Part shown: one piece after another, positions 15,616 to 24,728 of the stretch
Position numbering within the stretch: position 1 is the first letter of the stretch
Layout: every line of letters starts with the position of its first letter
Assembly (NCBI GenBank): GCA_044507605.1
Contig: JBIQJI010000021.1
Location: forward strand, 1-64,000
DNA length: 64,000 nt
Reading direction: 5' to 3'
From: Thermopolyspora sp044507605
GTDB lineage: Bacteria; Actinomycetota; Actinomycetes; Streptosporangiales; Streptosporangiaceae
Notes under the pieces: generated by a model
What the model was told of the DNA's origin: nothing
What the model saw: only the letters and a program-made list of their open reading frames with translations
Database searches by the model: none
Made by a program: the position numbers and the translations under genes

Positions 15616-15646
15616 GCGCGCCCTTCGTTCGTCGAGGGCGCGCTTT
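15616..15646 (+). terminator. Terminator of tRNA-Thr
   Basis: Perfect 9-bp stem GCGCGCCCT (15616-15624) and AGGGCGCGC (15635-15643), 10-base loop, then TTT, ten bases after the tRNA CCA. Confidence 0.8.
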
Positions 15647-16274
15647 CGTCTCCCAGCTGCACTTCCAGTTGGACCGCCCCGGCGAAGTTGGAGGCTAGAT
15701 CGGCTGGCTCTCGACCGGTGCCGGGGCTGTGCCACGTGACCGGTGGAACGCTTCCTCGTACTCGCGCGGGGGAATGTTCCCGCAGTAAGAATGTATCCTT
15801 TCGGCGTGGCGACGGGCGGCCGGCGGTGAGCGGCCACCTGCTCAACCGGCTGCGCGAGAGCGCCGAGCACGCGGCGCGGGAGGCCGAGGCCGCCGAGTCC
15901 CCGCCCGGCGTCGGCGCGATCGCCGGATCGGCCACGATCTCCCCGGATCGTGCACCGATCGTGGTGTCCGCCACCGCGACAGCGTCTGTGACGAACCTCG
16001 GTCCAGGCCGTAGGCCCGCAGGGTCTCCACCAGCGGCAGCCCGTCCGCCTGGCAGACGGACCCCACATCACCACCGGACATCACCATCTTGGTCATCCGG
16101 CCGGTGGTCTTCATGTGAAAAGAGCTCCAGAACTCGGGCGGATAGGACCTTCAACAAGCTCCATCTGCCCAGTTCAAGAGTACTTTTCTCGTCTAACGAC
16201 CGGCTCGGCACTGATCCGTCACGGAAGCCGAGGTTTGTCTGACCGATGGTTGCCCGTCGGTGGGTGCCGTGGTC
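15647..16274. other. Gene-poor stretch after tRNA-Thr
   Basis: About 630 bases with no gene I can support. Reading frames are open on both strands but lack recognisable domains or good ribosome sites. One plus-strand segment (about 15824-16000) has an Ala/Glu-rich coding look, and a minus frame at 15842-16114 starts MKTTGRMTKMVM. Both are best read as remnants. The lower GC and disrupted frames fit the integration scar suggested by the tRNA repeat. Confidence 0.5.
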
Positions 16275-17465
16275 TTATCCGAGGCCGAGCCAGGAGGCGA
16301 AGGTGCGTAGTTGTTCGCTGGGGCGGGCCTCGGCGCTTGCGATGGTTTGCACTAGTTCACGGGCCATTGGGTGGATTTGGACCTGTTGAGGGGCCGCCTT
16401 TCGGGCTCGGCGCAGGGCGTCGAAGGCTCGGCTGCGGTCGCCGTAGTAGTACCAGGCGCGGGCCACGTCGATCCAGTGGTGGCCGGCTCTCGCGGGTGGC
16501 AGGTCACGTGGGAACTCCCGGTACAGGGGGAGAGCGCGTTCGACCGCTTTGGCCCCGTCTTCCAGTTCGACGGCCGCCGAGACGGCGTGGAGTGCCACGT
16601 TGGACGGGCCGAACTCCATGCCGTAGTGATTCGGGGACGGGTCGGGGAGGAACGTCGTGGCGTGTTCGGCCTGCCGTAGGTGCTCGTCCGAGAGGTTCGC
16701 GTCGCCGGAGCGGGCGGCGAGAATCGCCGAACGCAGGTGCAGGGAGCCGTAAACGGATATCGCGGCGGGGTGCATCTGTCGTGGGTCGTCGCCGAGGTCG
16801 CGGCGGGTCTGCTCCATGAGCCGGAGCCCTTGGCGGTGGGCCGCGACGCCGAGCAGGGACACGCCGCGCGACCACTTGGTGCGGGCGACGCGGAGCGGGT
16901 CCCGGCTCAGGTGGGCTTCCCGTTCGATGCGGTCGAGGACGGCGCTGCGCATGTCCTGGTAGCCCGGCATGTGCGCGAGCGCCGACGCGCCGCCGTACGC
17001 CTCGGCGAGCGGCCCGTGCAGCTCGGGGTCGTCGCTGTCGTGGATCGCGATGGCGAGTTCTTCCAGCAGAGGCGGCAGGATCTCCCCGAGCCGCATGTAC
17101 CTGGCCTGCCGGCCGAGGTCGGACGCCTCCTGGACGTCGCGGCGAAGGTCTGCCACTGGTCGGGGAGGCGGTGCGTCGTCCGGGGGAAGATCGTGGGTGA
17201 GCAGGGCGCGGCGAAGCGGCTCGATGGTGGCCTGGAGCCGCTGGGCCTGGTTCGCGTCCTGGTAGGGCTGCCCGGTGATGCGGGGAATGTCGACTTTGAG
17301 GGCGCGTGCCACCGCACCGACGAACGCAGGGCTGGCGGGCGCGTGCCCGGATTCCACCTTCGTCAGCAGGCTGTAGGAGACGTGCGCGCGGGCGGCGAGT
17401 CCGCGTTGGCTGTAGCCGCGTAGCTTGCGTAATGCGGCGACCCGGGCGCCGATCGTCTCGGCCAT
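16275..17465 (-). CDS. XRE-family regulator with C-terminal helical-repeat domain
   Basis: 396 residues. An N-terminal helix-turn-helix (IGARVAALRKLRGYSQRGLA, then HVSYSLLTKVESGHAPASPA) is followed by a long helical region resembling TPR repeats, as in actinobacterial XRE regulators that may sense peptides or small ligands. ATG 17465 was chosen because homologues begin at MAETIGARV and GAGAG precedes it; an in-frame ATG at 17529 is an alternative. An inverted repeat directly upstream suggests autoregulation. It lies between tRNA-Thr and the degenerate tRNA copy, so it may be the last cargo of an old integrated element. Confidence 0.82.
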   Translation of the reverse strand: MAETIGARVAALRKLRGYSQRGLAARAHVSYSLLTKVESGHAPASPAFVGAVARALKVDIPRITGQPYQDANQAQRLQATIEPLRRALLTHDLPPDDAPPPRPVADLRRDVQEASDLGRQARYMRLGEILPPLLEELAIAIHDSDDPELHGPLAEAYGGASALAHMPGYQDMRSAVLDRIEREAHLSRDPLRVARTKWSRGVSLLGVAAHRQGLRLMEQTRRDLGDDPRQMHPAAISVYGSLHLRSAILAARSGDANLSDEHLRQAEHATTFLPDPSPNHYGMEFGPSNVALHAVSAAVELEDGAKAVERALPLYREFPRDLPPARAGHHWIDVARAWYYYGDRSRAFDALRRARKAAPQQVQIHPMARELVQTIASAEARPSEQLRTFASWLGLG

Positions 17466-17472
17466 GTCTCTC

Positions 17473-17493
17473 GCTTTCACACGCTTTGAAAGC
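17473..17493. promoter_or_regulatory. Inverted repeat upstream of the XRE regulator
   Basis: Arms GCTTTC (17473-17478) and GAAAGC (17488-17493) with a 9-base spacer, starting 8 bases upstream of the regulator's ATG. Plausible autoregulatory site overlapping the ribosome-binding region. Confidence 0.4.
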
Positions 17494-17576
17494 TCGCTTC
17501 CGCCCTTCAGTATGACGTGGTCTCCCATGACGCACTGTGATACCTCGAACACATCTGTGGCCGCGCAAGCGCCATT

Positions 17577-17608
17577 CTCGTCATGCGTATGTCCGGGGGT
17601 TCGATTCA
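17577..17608 (+). repeat. Degenerate copy of the tRNA-Thr 3' half (possible att site)
   Basis: Starting at CTCGT, this stretch repeats the tRNA sequence from the anticodon loop to the T loop (compare 15562-15591) with two substitutions and one extra G in the G-run. Shared words include ATGCGTA and GTTCGATTC. Orientation matches the tRNA. Integrative elements that insert into tRNA genes leave such anticodon-to-3'-end copies. The changes imply an old, inactive site. Confidence 0.6.
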
Positions 17609-17793
17609 TCCTGACCGGCAGCGGCACTGACGGCCCGACCCCTCTCGCGGAGGCCGCGGCCGCCTTCGACAGCCTCCTGCGTCAGATCGTGGGCGGTCAG
17701 ATCCATGTCGACATCACGACCGCGCCACTGGCCGACGTGGAGAAGACCTGGACGCAGCCTGACAACGGCCGCCGCGTCGTTCACGTCCCCTGA
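17602..17793 (+). pseudogene. C-terminal fragment of a zinc-binding/quinone-type alcohol dehydrogenase
   Basis: About 63 residues beginning RFILTGSG and ending PLADVEKTWTQPDNGRRVV, which matches the extreme C-terminus of medium-chain dehydrogenase/quinone oxidoreductases (usual ending PLA-VE-AW-GRRVV-VP). The remaining ~250 residues are missing. The fragment begins exactly where the tRNA-like repeat ends, so the truncation point and the putative att site coincide. Confidence 0.6.
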
Positions 17794-17936
17794 AGCATCC
17801 CTCCGGCCGCCTCGACCAGGTCGGACCGCTGTACTTCGACAATTGACGGCTTTCCGCAGTGGCGTCTGCGATTTCGCTGGTCGGCCAGCGGCGTGACGTG
17901 CATGAACCGCTGTGCAGCCTGAATGCTCACCTGGCG

Positions 17937-18245
17937 CTAGCTGTGGTGGGAGAGGTGACGCAGCACGATGGCGTTGATTCGTTCCGCCGTTTTGAAGTCG
18001 AGTTCGGTAACCATGTCGCCGGCCGTGTGCGTGGTCATCGTAAAGCGCAGGTGATCCCATCGGATGTCGATGTCGGGTCGGTGCTCTAGCTCGATCGCCG
18101 TCTTCGCGACCTCGGCCACGATTCGCATCGCCGTGTCGTAGTCGACGGTGAACGTGCGGGTGATCTCGGCGGTGTCGCCGGACCAGCCGGTTTCGGCGAG
18201 TCTTTCAACGACCTGTTCCTGGCTGAGGGGGGTTCTGAGGCTCAC
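17937..18245 (-). CDS. 4a-hydroxytetrahydrobiopterin dehydratase-like protein
   Basis: 102 residues of the pterin-4a-carbinolamine dehydratase (PCD/DCoH) family, which recycles oxidised tetrahydrobiopterin after aromatic amino-acid hydroxylation. Visible: WSGDTAEITRTFTV, EHRPDIDIRWDHL, TTHTAGDMVTELDF. The usual HHP catalytic motif reads HRP, so activity may differ. Start GTG 18245 was chosen because GGAGG lies five bases upstream; the frame extends further to 18278. It overlaps the 3' end of the frameshifted regulator upstream by about 40 bases. No hydroxylase gene is nearby. Confidence 0.8.
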   Translation of the reverse strand: MSLRTPLSQEQVVERLAETGWSGDTAEITRTFTVDYDTAMRIVAEVAKTAIELEHRPDIDIRWDHLRFTMTTHTAGDMVTELDFKTAERINAIVLRHLSHHS

Positions 18246-19456
18246 GTGCACCTCCGAGATCGCGCAGTAGCGCGTCAAGGTCCATGCCGGGTCGTTCCTG
18301 CGCCCAGGGTCTCATGCGGACGTGAAGCGTTTGCAACTCCCGGCGCATTCGTGCCGAGCCGGTCTCCTTCACGAGCACGCACACCTCGCGGGCGACATCG
18401 ACGGGCATGCTCGGGCTCGCCGCCGGCCGCGAGGGCCTGCGCGAACCGGGCCCGGAACACGCCCAGGTCCCTGCGGGCTCCCGCCGGAAGGGTGGGAAGG
18501 ATCTGCTCCCACAACTGCACTGCTGGCCTGGCGAGGTCGAGGCGGACGTAACAGGTGGCACGCTGCACGTCGAGATAGTGAGGCGTCAGCACTGCGCTGC
18601 CCCACGGGTACGGGTCGTCGACTTGGCCGAGGTGTTCAGTTGCCTCGTCCAGTAGGCGATCACATTGCTCGCGTGCGTCGTCGCCGCCCATCAGAGAGGT
18701 GCCGTGTGCGGCCTGCTGAAGGTTGAGGACCTGCACCTTCGGACAGAGTGCGGATTTCTGTATGAGCGCGGCCTGGGTCAGGTCGACGACGCCAGGGCCG
18801 TCGAGCATGTCGGCGTGCAGCATGGCCTTGTTGTGCAGAGCGAACCCGACAAGCTGCGAATCGTGGGAGCGGTGGGCGCGCTCCAGCGTCACGTCGTGCC
18901 AGTAGATCGAACGGCTGATGTCGCCGCCGTCCTGGTAGAGCCAGCCGATGAACGCCGAGTAACCGGCCGCGAGCGCCCACATGGTTCGGCGTAGTTCACC
19001 CCTCGCGGCTTCCGCGAGCTCGCACAGTAGTTGGTACTGCGAGACGACGATGGGGATCAGGCGAAGCGGCCCCAGGTGCCGGTCAGCGGCATAGTGCCCG
19101 GCGAGCTGGTCGCGGAAGTAGTCGGCCAGTTCGGGGGCCACCGGTCCGGAGCGGCGGCCGGTCGGCATGATCGCGGCGGCGTCAGGCAGGTTCGTCGCGT
19201 GGCCGGGAGAAGTCGCGTGGCCGGGAGAAGCAGCAGGGGAGGGGCGGGGCGTACGGCGAGGCGCCAGGTCGGCCAGGCGCCCGCCCGCGTCCAGGGCCGC
19301 GTCGAGCCGGTTCGCCAGTGCCGCCGAGGGCGGCTTGCGGTCATTGGCCACATGCGACAGATGACCCACGTCGTAATGGATCTCCCTGGCCAGACCACGC
19401 AGCGAGGTGCCGCGTTCGGCCATGAGCTGCCGCATCTTCTCGCCGAAGGTCGTCAT
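18205..19456 (-). pseudogene. XRE-family regulator with a frameshift near 18410
   Basis: The gene starts at ATG 19456 (MTTFGEKMRQLMAERGTSLR) with an HTH (LAREIHYDVGHLSHVANDRK) and a long helical C-terminal part. In the starting frame, similarity ends at AGGEPEHA, then an Arg-rich tail runs to 18275. The expected continuation, VAREVCVLVKETGSARMRRE followed by LQTLHVRMRPWAQERPG, appears in another frame down to 18205. Removing one C from the CCC near 18410 restores a continuous protein. It is therefore a single-base frameshift: a real mutation or a sequence error. Such regulators pair with small satellite genes like those following at 19668-20183. Confidence 0.75.
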
Positions 19457-19667
19457 CGTCGTCCCATCGTGAGGCGTTGGCCAGGCCGGGCGGCGTTGTC
19501 TTGCCGTGAGGCCAACGGCCAACACCTCCACGGTGACCCGGGCCATTGCTTTGATAGCGGAGCGTACACATACCGCTACCTGTTTCTGGGGTGGCTTCCT
19601 TGAAGGCGGGTCGGCCCTGGCGCTTCGAAGGCCGGGGCCCGGCCCGATGTGAGTGAGGTTCCGAGCA

Positions 19668-19898
19668 ATGGTGGAGAGCAGGGCGGCGGTGGCGGCCACC
19701 GCTATCGGTGGGTGGCGGGTGTTCTGGAGTGATCGGGGCAGGGTGTGGGCCAGTCGGGAGAAGGCGTTCACCTATGCGGAGGAGTATGCCGGGGCGTATC
19801 GCACGGTGGACGCCGATGATCTGGGTGCTTTGCTGGCGCAGATCGTCGTGCAAGAGGAGATCGCCGAGCGTGCCAGGTCGGCGGGTGGTGAGGGGTGA
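19668..19898 (+). CDS. Small hypothetical protein beside the XRE regulator
   Basis: 76 residues (MVESRAAVAATAIGGWRVFW...). No known domain; mixed alpha/beta composition with a charged C-terminus. Genes of this size are common immediately divergent from XRE regulators of the preceding type, and the pair may form a regulatory unit (inference). GAGG lies about 10 bases before ATG 19668, and its stop overlaps the next GTG. Confidence 0.6.
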   Translation: MVESRAAVAATAIGGWRVFWSDRGRVWASREKAFTYAEEYAGAYRTVDADDLGALLAQIVVQEEIAERARSAGGEG

Positions 19899-20183
19899 AC
19901 GTCGTTTCGGGGCCGTCGTGGTGGGTGCCGAGGGGACCTGAGTTCGCGTTGTATGCGATCGCGGTGACGGTGTTGCCGGCGGATTTGGTGGGTGGTGCAG
20001 CGGTCGAGCATGCCGCTGTGTGGGATCAGGCCGCGCCGGGGGAGGTGGTCACGTTGTGCGGCGTTTTCGGCTACCTGTTTCCGGCTGGGGGGGACCGGGG
20101 GTCCGTGGCAGGCGCCGTGGCCGCTTGATCCGGCGCATGCGTGTGTGTCTTGCCTCGCGGTGGCGAGGGCCGGGCGGTCGTGA
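19895..20183 (+). pseudogene. Small hypothetical satellite gene, frameshifted in a G-run
   Basis: GTG 19895 overlaps the upstream stop (GTGA). The frame encodes EVVTLCGVFGYLFPAGG and then stops at 20128, but the natural continuation GGPWQAPWPLDPAHACVSC (a C-x2-C ending) lies in another frame to 20183. The switch falls at a run of seven G (20087-20093), where dropping one G restores the frame. Either a slippage mutation or a sequencing error. Confidence 0.55.
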
Positions 20184-20295
20184 AGCGCCCGGTCGATCGG
20201 CTCGGGGCGGTGGACGCGTGGCCGTCGCGTGGCGCGGCGAGGTCGGCGGCGTTGGGGGTGTGGTCTCGTTTGCGGCCGTAGGTGGTGTTGACCGT

Positions 20296-21039
20296 TCAGC
20301 CTCGGTCGTGCGGCGGGTTCTCGGTGCGGGGTCGGCTGCGTGCGGCTGAGCCGGTTGTGGTTGCGCGCGGGTCGTGGCGGGTGGGGGGCGGGCCGATGAG
20401 GCCGTGGAGGTGGGCGTAGGAGACGGCGTGGACGCGGTCTCTGAGGTTCAGTTTGGTGAGGATGCGGGAGACGTGGGTTTTGACGGTTTCGTCGCCTATG
20501 CCGAGGTGGTTGGCGATTTCGGCGTTGGTGTGTGCCTGGGCGAGGAGGAGGAGTACCTGGCGTTCGCGGGCGGTGAGGAGGTCCAGGTCGGGTGGGGCGG
20601 GGGGTGGGGCGATGCCGTCGGCCAGGCGGGCGCTGAGGCGGCGGGTGACCGAGGGGTCGATGAGGGTGTCGCCTCGGGCCGCCACGCGGATGGCGGCGAT
20701 CAGTTCCTCCGGGGGGAGGCTTTTCAGCAGGAAGCCGCTGGCTCCTGCTCGCAGGGCGCGGTGGACGTACGTGTCGTTGTCGTAGGTGGTCAGCAGGATC
20801 ACCTTGGTGGTGTTGGCCGGGTCGGCGAGGATCGTCTCCGTGGCGCGGAGGCCGTCGATGCGGGGCATGCGGATGTCGATGATGGCGATGTCGGGGCGGA
20901 GCCGGTGGACTTCGCTCAGGGCGGTGCGCCCGTCGGACGCCTCGCCCACGCATTCGAGGTCGGCCTGGGTGTCGAGGATCGCGCGCAGGCCGGAGCGGAA
21001 CATGGCGTGGTCGTCGGCGATGAGGACGCGCAGGGTCAT
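20296..21039 (-). CDS. NarL/LuxR-type response regulator
   Basis: 247 residues. Receiver domain 1-120 with DDH acid pocket, phospho-acceptor Asp in IAIIDIRMPRIDG and Lys in FLLKSLPPEE; LuxR-type HTH at about 155-215 (LTARERQVLLLLAQAHTNAE, then IGDETVKTHVSRILTKL). A Pro/Arg-rich tail follows. Its start overlaps the stop of the histidine kinase gene (ATGA), so the two form one coupled two-component system. The output may include the divergent His/Met-rich membrane operon, since both share a 170-base intergenic region (inference). Confidence 0.93.
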   Translation of the reverse strand: MTLRVLIADDHAMFRSGLRAILDTQADLECVGEASDGRTALSEVHRLRPDIAIIDIRMPRIDGLRATETILADPANTTKVILLTTYDNDTYVHRALRAGASGFLLKSLPPEELIAAIRVAARGDTLIDPSVTRRLSARLADGIAPPPAPPDLDLLTARERQVLLLLAQAHTNAEIANHLGIGDETVKTHVSRILTKLNLRDRVHAVSYAHLHGLIGPPPTRHDPRATTTGSAARSRPRTENPPHDRG

Positions 21040-22286
21040 GGCGGGTCCAGGGGGAGGGTCACGGTGGTGGTCCAGGTGCTGCCGTCGGGGGCGGGTCCGT
21101 AGCCGGTGGAGCCGCCGAACATGGCGGCACGGCTGCGGATGCCCTGCAGTCCCCGGTGCGGCGAGTCGGCTCGGGTGCGTGTTCCGGTGGCGATGGGGTT
21201 GGTGGCGGTCACGGTGAGGGCGGCGCGATCGTAGCGCAGTTCGATGTCGGCGACGCCGTCGGCGCCGTGCCGAAGGGCGTTGGTGAGCATCTCCTGCACG
21301 ATGCGGTACACCGCGATGTCCAGGGACTCCGGCAGCCGGGACGGAACCCCGTGGACGGTCACCCGGGCGTGCAGGCCGACGGCGCGGACGCTGTCGAGCA
21401 GTTCGGGGAGGTTGTCCAGGCCGGGCTGGCTGTCCTCTCCCGGCAGGTTGCCGTGCAGCACGTCCAGCAGGCGGCGCAGGTCGAGCATGGCGGCCCGGCT
21501 GGAGACCTCGACGGCGGTCAGCGACGTGGTGAGGTCCTGGGAGTCGGGCGCCGCCGCGGCCCGCAGCCGGGCCACTCCCGCGTGGACGCCGATGGCGCTG
21601 ACGTGGTGGGAGATCACGTCGTGCAGGTCGCGGGCGATGCTGCTGCGTTCTTCGGCGATGGCCGCGGCGAGGGCCTGCCGGGCTTCGCGCTGTTCGCGGG
21701 CGGCGCGCTGTTCCAGTTCGGCGAGGTACGCGCGGCGGGTGGTGGTGTAGCGGCCGACGAGCCAGGGCAGCAGCGCGTCGGTCGTGGCGTTCACCAGGAT
21801 CGGCCCCCCTTCGACGTGCGCGCCTCCGAGGGCCTGTCTCGCGGCGGTGCCCGCCGCCAGGCAGACCAGGGCCGTCACCGCCGGCCAGCGGTTCAGCCAG
21901 GCGCCGGCCCGGTACGCGGAGATGAGCAGGCCCGCGCGGTTCAGCAGCGGCACGGGGGCGTGGTCAGGGTGCGGCACGGCGCCGAGCACGGCGACGGCGA
22001 CCCAGGTGCCTCCAACCGTGACGATCGCCTGGACGACGGCGACCACTCCCGATAGGCGGGGCGGGCAGGCGAGCCCGGCGTCGGCGAGCACGATCGCCGC
22101 CAGCATGCCGCAGCGCCATCCCACCGGGATCGACGAAAAGCCGGGGTAGAGGCGGAAGAACAGGCAGTCCACCGTCAGGGTGATCGCGGCGATCACGATG
22201 GCCTGGCGCGTCAGCGACCCGCTGACGTCGCGGACGCGAGGGGGCCGCCCGGCTGCGCGCCCGTCGTCTTTCTCCCTGCCGGGCAC
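21036..22286 (-). CDS. NarL-family sensor histidine kinase
   Basis: 416 residues. Several hydrophobic segments (about 30-190) form the membrane sensor with very short outside loops, then a HisKA_3 dimerisation domain with the phosphorylated His in ARDLHDVISHHVS and an ATPase domain with N-box QEMLTNALRHG and the late glycine block HRGLQGIRSRA. Lack of a large periplasmic domain suggests a membrane or intramembrane signal. It is followed by its response regulator with a 4-base overlap, and diverges from the membrane module at 22457. Confidence 0.9.
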   Translation of the reverse strand: MPGREKDDGRAAGRPPRVRDVSGSLTRQAIVIAAITLTVDCLFFRLYPGFSSIPVGWRCGMLAAIVLADAGLACPPRLSGVVAVVQAIVTVGGTWVAVAVLGAVPHPDHAPVPLLNRAGLLISAYRAGAWLNRWPAVTALVCLAAGTAARQALGGAHVEGGPILVNATTDALLPWLVGRYTTTRRAYLAELEQRAAREQREARQALAAAIAEERSSIARDLHDVISHHVSAIGVHAGVARLRAAAAPDSQDLTTSLTAVEVSSRAAMLDLRRLLDVLHGNLPGEDSQPGLDNLPELLDSVRAVGLHARVTVHGVPSRLPESLDIAVYRIVQEMLTNALRHGADGVADIELRYDRAALTVTATNPIATGTRTRADSPHRGLQGIRSRAAMFGGSTGYGPAPDGSTWTTTVTLPLDPP

Positions 22287-22456
22287 CGGCGCCCCTTCCG
22301 TCCTTCCGCTCGGGCGGCCGTCTCACCTGCGGAGGCGGCCGTGGTTTCCCATCATGGCCGGTCGGGGCCGTGGGCGGGTCCCCCGCCCGGGGGACTCCGC
22401 ATCCCCTGTCGCCGTGACGACGGCTGCGGGCGGCCTTCCCTACGCTGCCGCGCACG

Positions 22457-24223
22457 ATGAACGACAGCACCGCCCGTACGACGCCACCCGGCCGCCCCCG
22501 GCGCACGGCTCACCGCGCCCGGCGGCGGATCGGCGTCGTGCTCGCCGTGCTCGCCGTCCTGCCGGGCGTCCTGGGTCTGCTGCTGATCATGTGCGCGGCC
22601 GGGGCAGAGGCCGACACCGACGCCGGGGGTGACCTGCACATCGCCCAGACGCTCGGCGATCGTGAGCTGACGGTCGTTCTGCGCCGGGTCACCGGTGTGC
22701 CCGGCCCGTTGCACGTGGACGTGATCACGCACGCGGGTACGGCGGCCGGTCGTCTCACGCTCGGTCTGACGCCCACGGGGGTCTCCACGTCGGCGTCCGC
22801 CGGCTCCGCGTCGGGCACGACCGTCGACACCGCCGTGATCGCGCTGGGCGGGCGGCCGGGGACCTTCTCCGCGGTGCTGGACGTGCCCCAGGCCGGCCCG
22901 TGGGAGCTGTCGCTCGGCGACGGGAAGCGAACCGCGACGATTCCCTTCGTCGTGTCCAAGCACGCCGCCTCACCGGCGGAGACCACGGTCTACGTGGGTT
23001 TCGGCGGTGCCGGGGTGCTCGTTCTCGGCACCGTCCTGGTCGCCGTGCGGGTGCGCCGTGCCTGGTGGACGCTGGTGCCGGGCGGCGGGCTGGTCGCCTG
23101 CCTGGCGGTGGCGCTGACCGGCGCGCTGCTCTCCGCCGGGCTTCCGCCGCCGCCGTCGCAGGGCGGGCAGGTCGACGCCACGATCGACGGGGCAGGCGAT
23201 CCCTACGCCCATGTCGGGCCGTGGACCGCGGACTATTCGCGCCCGCCGGCGACGCTGCTGCTGCGGTCGTCCACGAACCGCGCGGGCGAGGTCGCCGACC
23301 TGCGGCTGACCCTGTCCGACGCGTCCACCGGCCTGCCCGTGGACGATGTCGTGGCCCACGACGGCGCGCTGCTGCACATGCTGGTCATCGGGCCGTCGGG
23401 ACGGCTGTGGCACCTGCACCCCATCCGCGTCGGCCCCGGCGTGTTCGAGGTGCCGCTGGCCCTGCCCGAGGCGGGCCACTACGCGGTCTCCGCCGAGTTC
23501 GCGCGCCGGGGCGGCGGAGTGCAGCAGCTCCGCTCCGCCACCGGCATCGACGCGGTGCCCGGGCCCGGGTCGGCGGCGCGGACCGCGTCCGGCGAGGTTC
23601 CGGCACCGGCGGGGACCGGCTCGCGGACGGTCGCCGGGGTGGGCGTACGGCTGACCGCGTCGCCGCTGGTGGCGGGCAGGGCCGCCGTGCTCACCGCCCG
23701 CGTGGGAGAGACGGCGACCCTGCAGCCCTGGCTCGGCATGCTCGGACACATGATCGTCGTCGGCCCGGTCGCGCGCGGCACGCCGGTGGGGACGGCGGCC
23801 CAGGACGCCCCGGTGTGGGGCCACTCCCACTCCATGGGCGCCATGCCGGACTCCATGGGCGCCATGCCGGACTCCTTGGGCGCGGTGCCGGACGGTGCCG
23901 GCGACGGGAGCGGCCTCGCGGACGCCGACGGCATGAGCGGCATGGCGGGCATGTCGCACATGGCGGGGATGGGGGATCATTCGTCGGCATCGTCGTCCTC
24001 GTCATCCTCGTCGGGCATGCGCTCGATGAGCGGGCTGATCTCGATCAACGGCGGCAGCACCGCCGACGAGACCGTCGCCGCCTACGGTCCCGACATCTCG
24101 TTCGTCTACACCTTTCCCGCCGCCGGCTACTACCGCGTCTGGATCCAGGCCGAACGTGACGACACCATCCTGACCGTCCCCTGCCTGCTGCACGTCACCG
24201 GCGCTCCGGAGGAGGCTCCGTGA
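22457..24223 (+). CDS. Membrane-anchored protein with His/Met-rich extracytoplasmic domains (possible copper handling)
   Basis: 588 residues. N-terminal hydrophobic anchor or signal, an Ig-like FixH/YtkA-type domain (about 50-165), two membrane segments (about 175-235), then two beta domains. The first holds HDGALLHMLVIGPSGRLWHL followed by HPI, a pattern recurrent in bacterial copper-related outer-face domains; the second holds LGMLGHMIVVGP. Between repeats is a Met/His-rich linker (SMGAMPD repeated, MSGMAGMSHMAGMGDHSS), typical of Cu(I) ligands. First of four tightly spaced genes. Copper is inference from residue content; no named family recognised over the full length. Confidence 0.7.
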   Translation: MNDSTARTTPPGRPRRTAHRARRRIGVVLAVLAVLPGVLGLLLIMCAAGAEADTDAGGDLHIAQTLGDRELTVVLRRVTGVPGPLHVDVITHAGTAAGRLTLGLTPTGVSTSASAGSASGTTVDTAVIALGGRPGTFSAVLDVPQAGPWELSLGDGKRTATIPFVVSKHAASPAETTVYVGFGGAGVLVLGTVLVAVRVRRAWWTLVPGGGLVACLAVALTGALLSAGLPPPPSQGGQVDATIDGAGDPYAHVGPWTADYSRPPATLLLRSSTNRAGEVADLRLTLSDASTGLPVDDVVAHDGALLHMLVIGPSGRLWHLHPIRVGPGVFEVPLALPEAGHYAVSAEFARRGGGVQQLRSATGIDAVPGPGSAARTASGEVPAPAGTGSRTVAGVGVRLTASPLVAGRAAVLTARVGETATLQPWLGMLGHMIVVGPVARGTPVGTAAQDAPVWGHSHSMGAMPDSMGAMPDSLGAVPDGAGDGSGLADADGMSGMAGMSHMAGMGDHSSASSSSSSSSGMRSMSGLISINGGSTADETVAAYGPDISFVYTFPAAGYYRVWIQAERDDTILTVPCLLHVTGAPEEAP

Positions 24224-24696
24224 GCCGGCGCGTGCCGGCGCCCGCCGTGCGGTCCTTGGTGGCCGCGGTGCTCCTGTCGGCGATCCTGCTCACCGCGCTG
24301 TCGGTCCGGGCGCTGTGGGCGCCGTGGTCGGGCGAGGCACGGCCGGCGTCCGAGAATCCCCCACGGGGGGCGGTGACGCTCACGGGCGGCAGCGGGCACG
24401 ACGTGGTGATCCTCACGGTCGCCGCGCCGGTCACCGGCATGACCGCGGTCGACGTCCGGCTCGTGCCGCGCGACGGTGCGGCGGGCGGCCGGGCATCGCC
24501 CTCCGTCACGGTGTCGGCCGTGCTGCCGACCGCCGGTCACGCGGTCCCCGGCTTCGCCGCCGCGCCCGTGGGCGACGGCCGCTACCACGTGGCCGGTCTG
24601 CCGCTGATGATGCCCGGCCGCTGGGAGTTCGTGGTCGCCGTCGAGGGCGGCGGCCGCCACGACCGGCTGCTCTTCCCGCTCACCGTTCCCCGCTGA
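24220..24696 (+). CDS. Membrane-anchored FixH/YtkA-like protein
   Basis: 158 residues: one N-terminal membrane segment (LVAAVLLSAILLTALSV), then a single beta-sandwich-like domain ending GRYHVAGLPLMMPGRWEFVV, which resembles YtkA/FixH-type domains found beside copper and cytochrome-oxidase genes. GTG 24220 overlaps the previous stop, so it is translated together with the His/Met-rich protein. Precise role unknown. Confidence 0.65.
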   Translation: MSRRVPAPAVRSLVAAVLLSAILLTALSVRALWAPWSGEARPASENPPRGAVTLTGGSGHDVVILTVAAPVTGMTAVDVRLVPRDGAAGGRASPSVTVSAVLPTAGHAVPGFAAAPVGDGRYHVAGLPLMMPGRWEFVVAVEGGGRHDRLLFPLTVPR

Positions 24697-24728
24697 ACAC
24701 GCCCCACCAACGCAGAGAGGCAGCGCCG

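Noticed and set aside
15842..16114. 90-codon minus-strand frame starting MKTTGRMTKMVM
   Set aside because: Second half is Arg-rich read-through; no ribosome site; considered a remnant at most.
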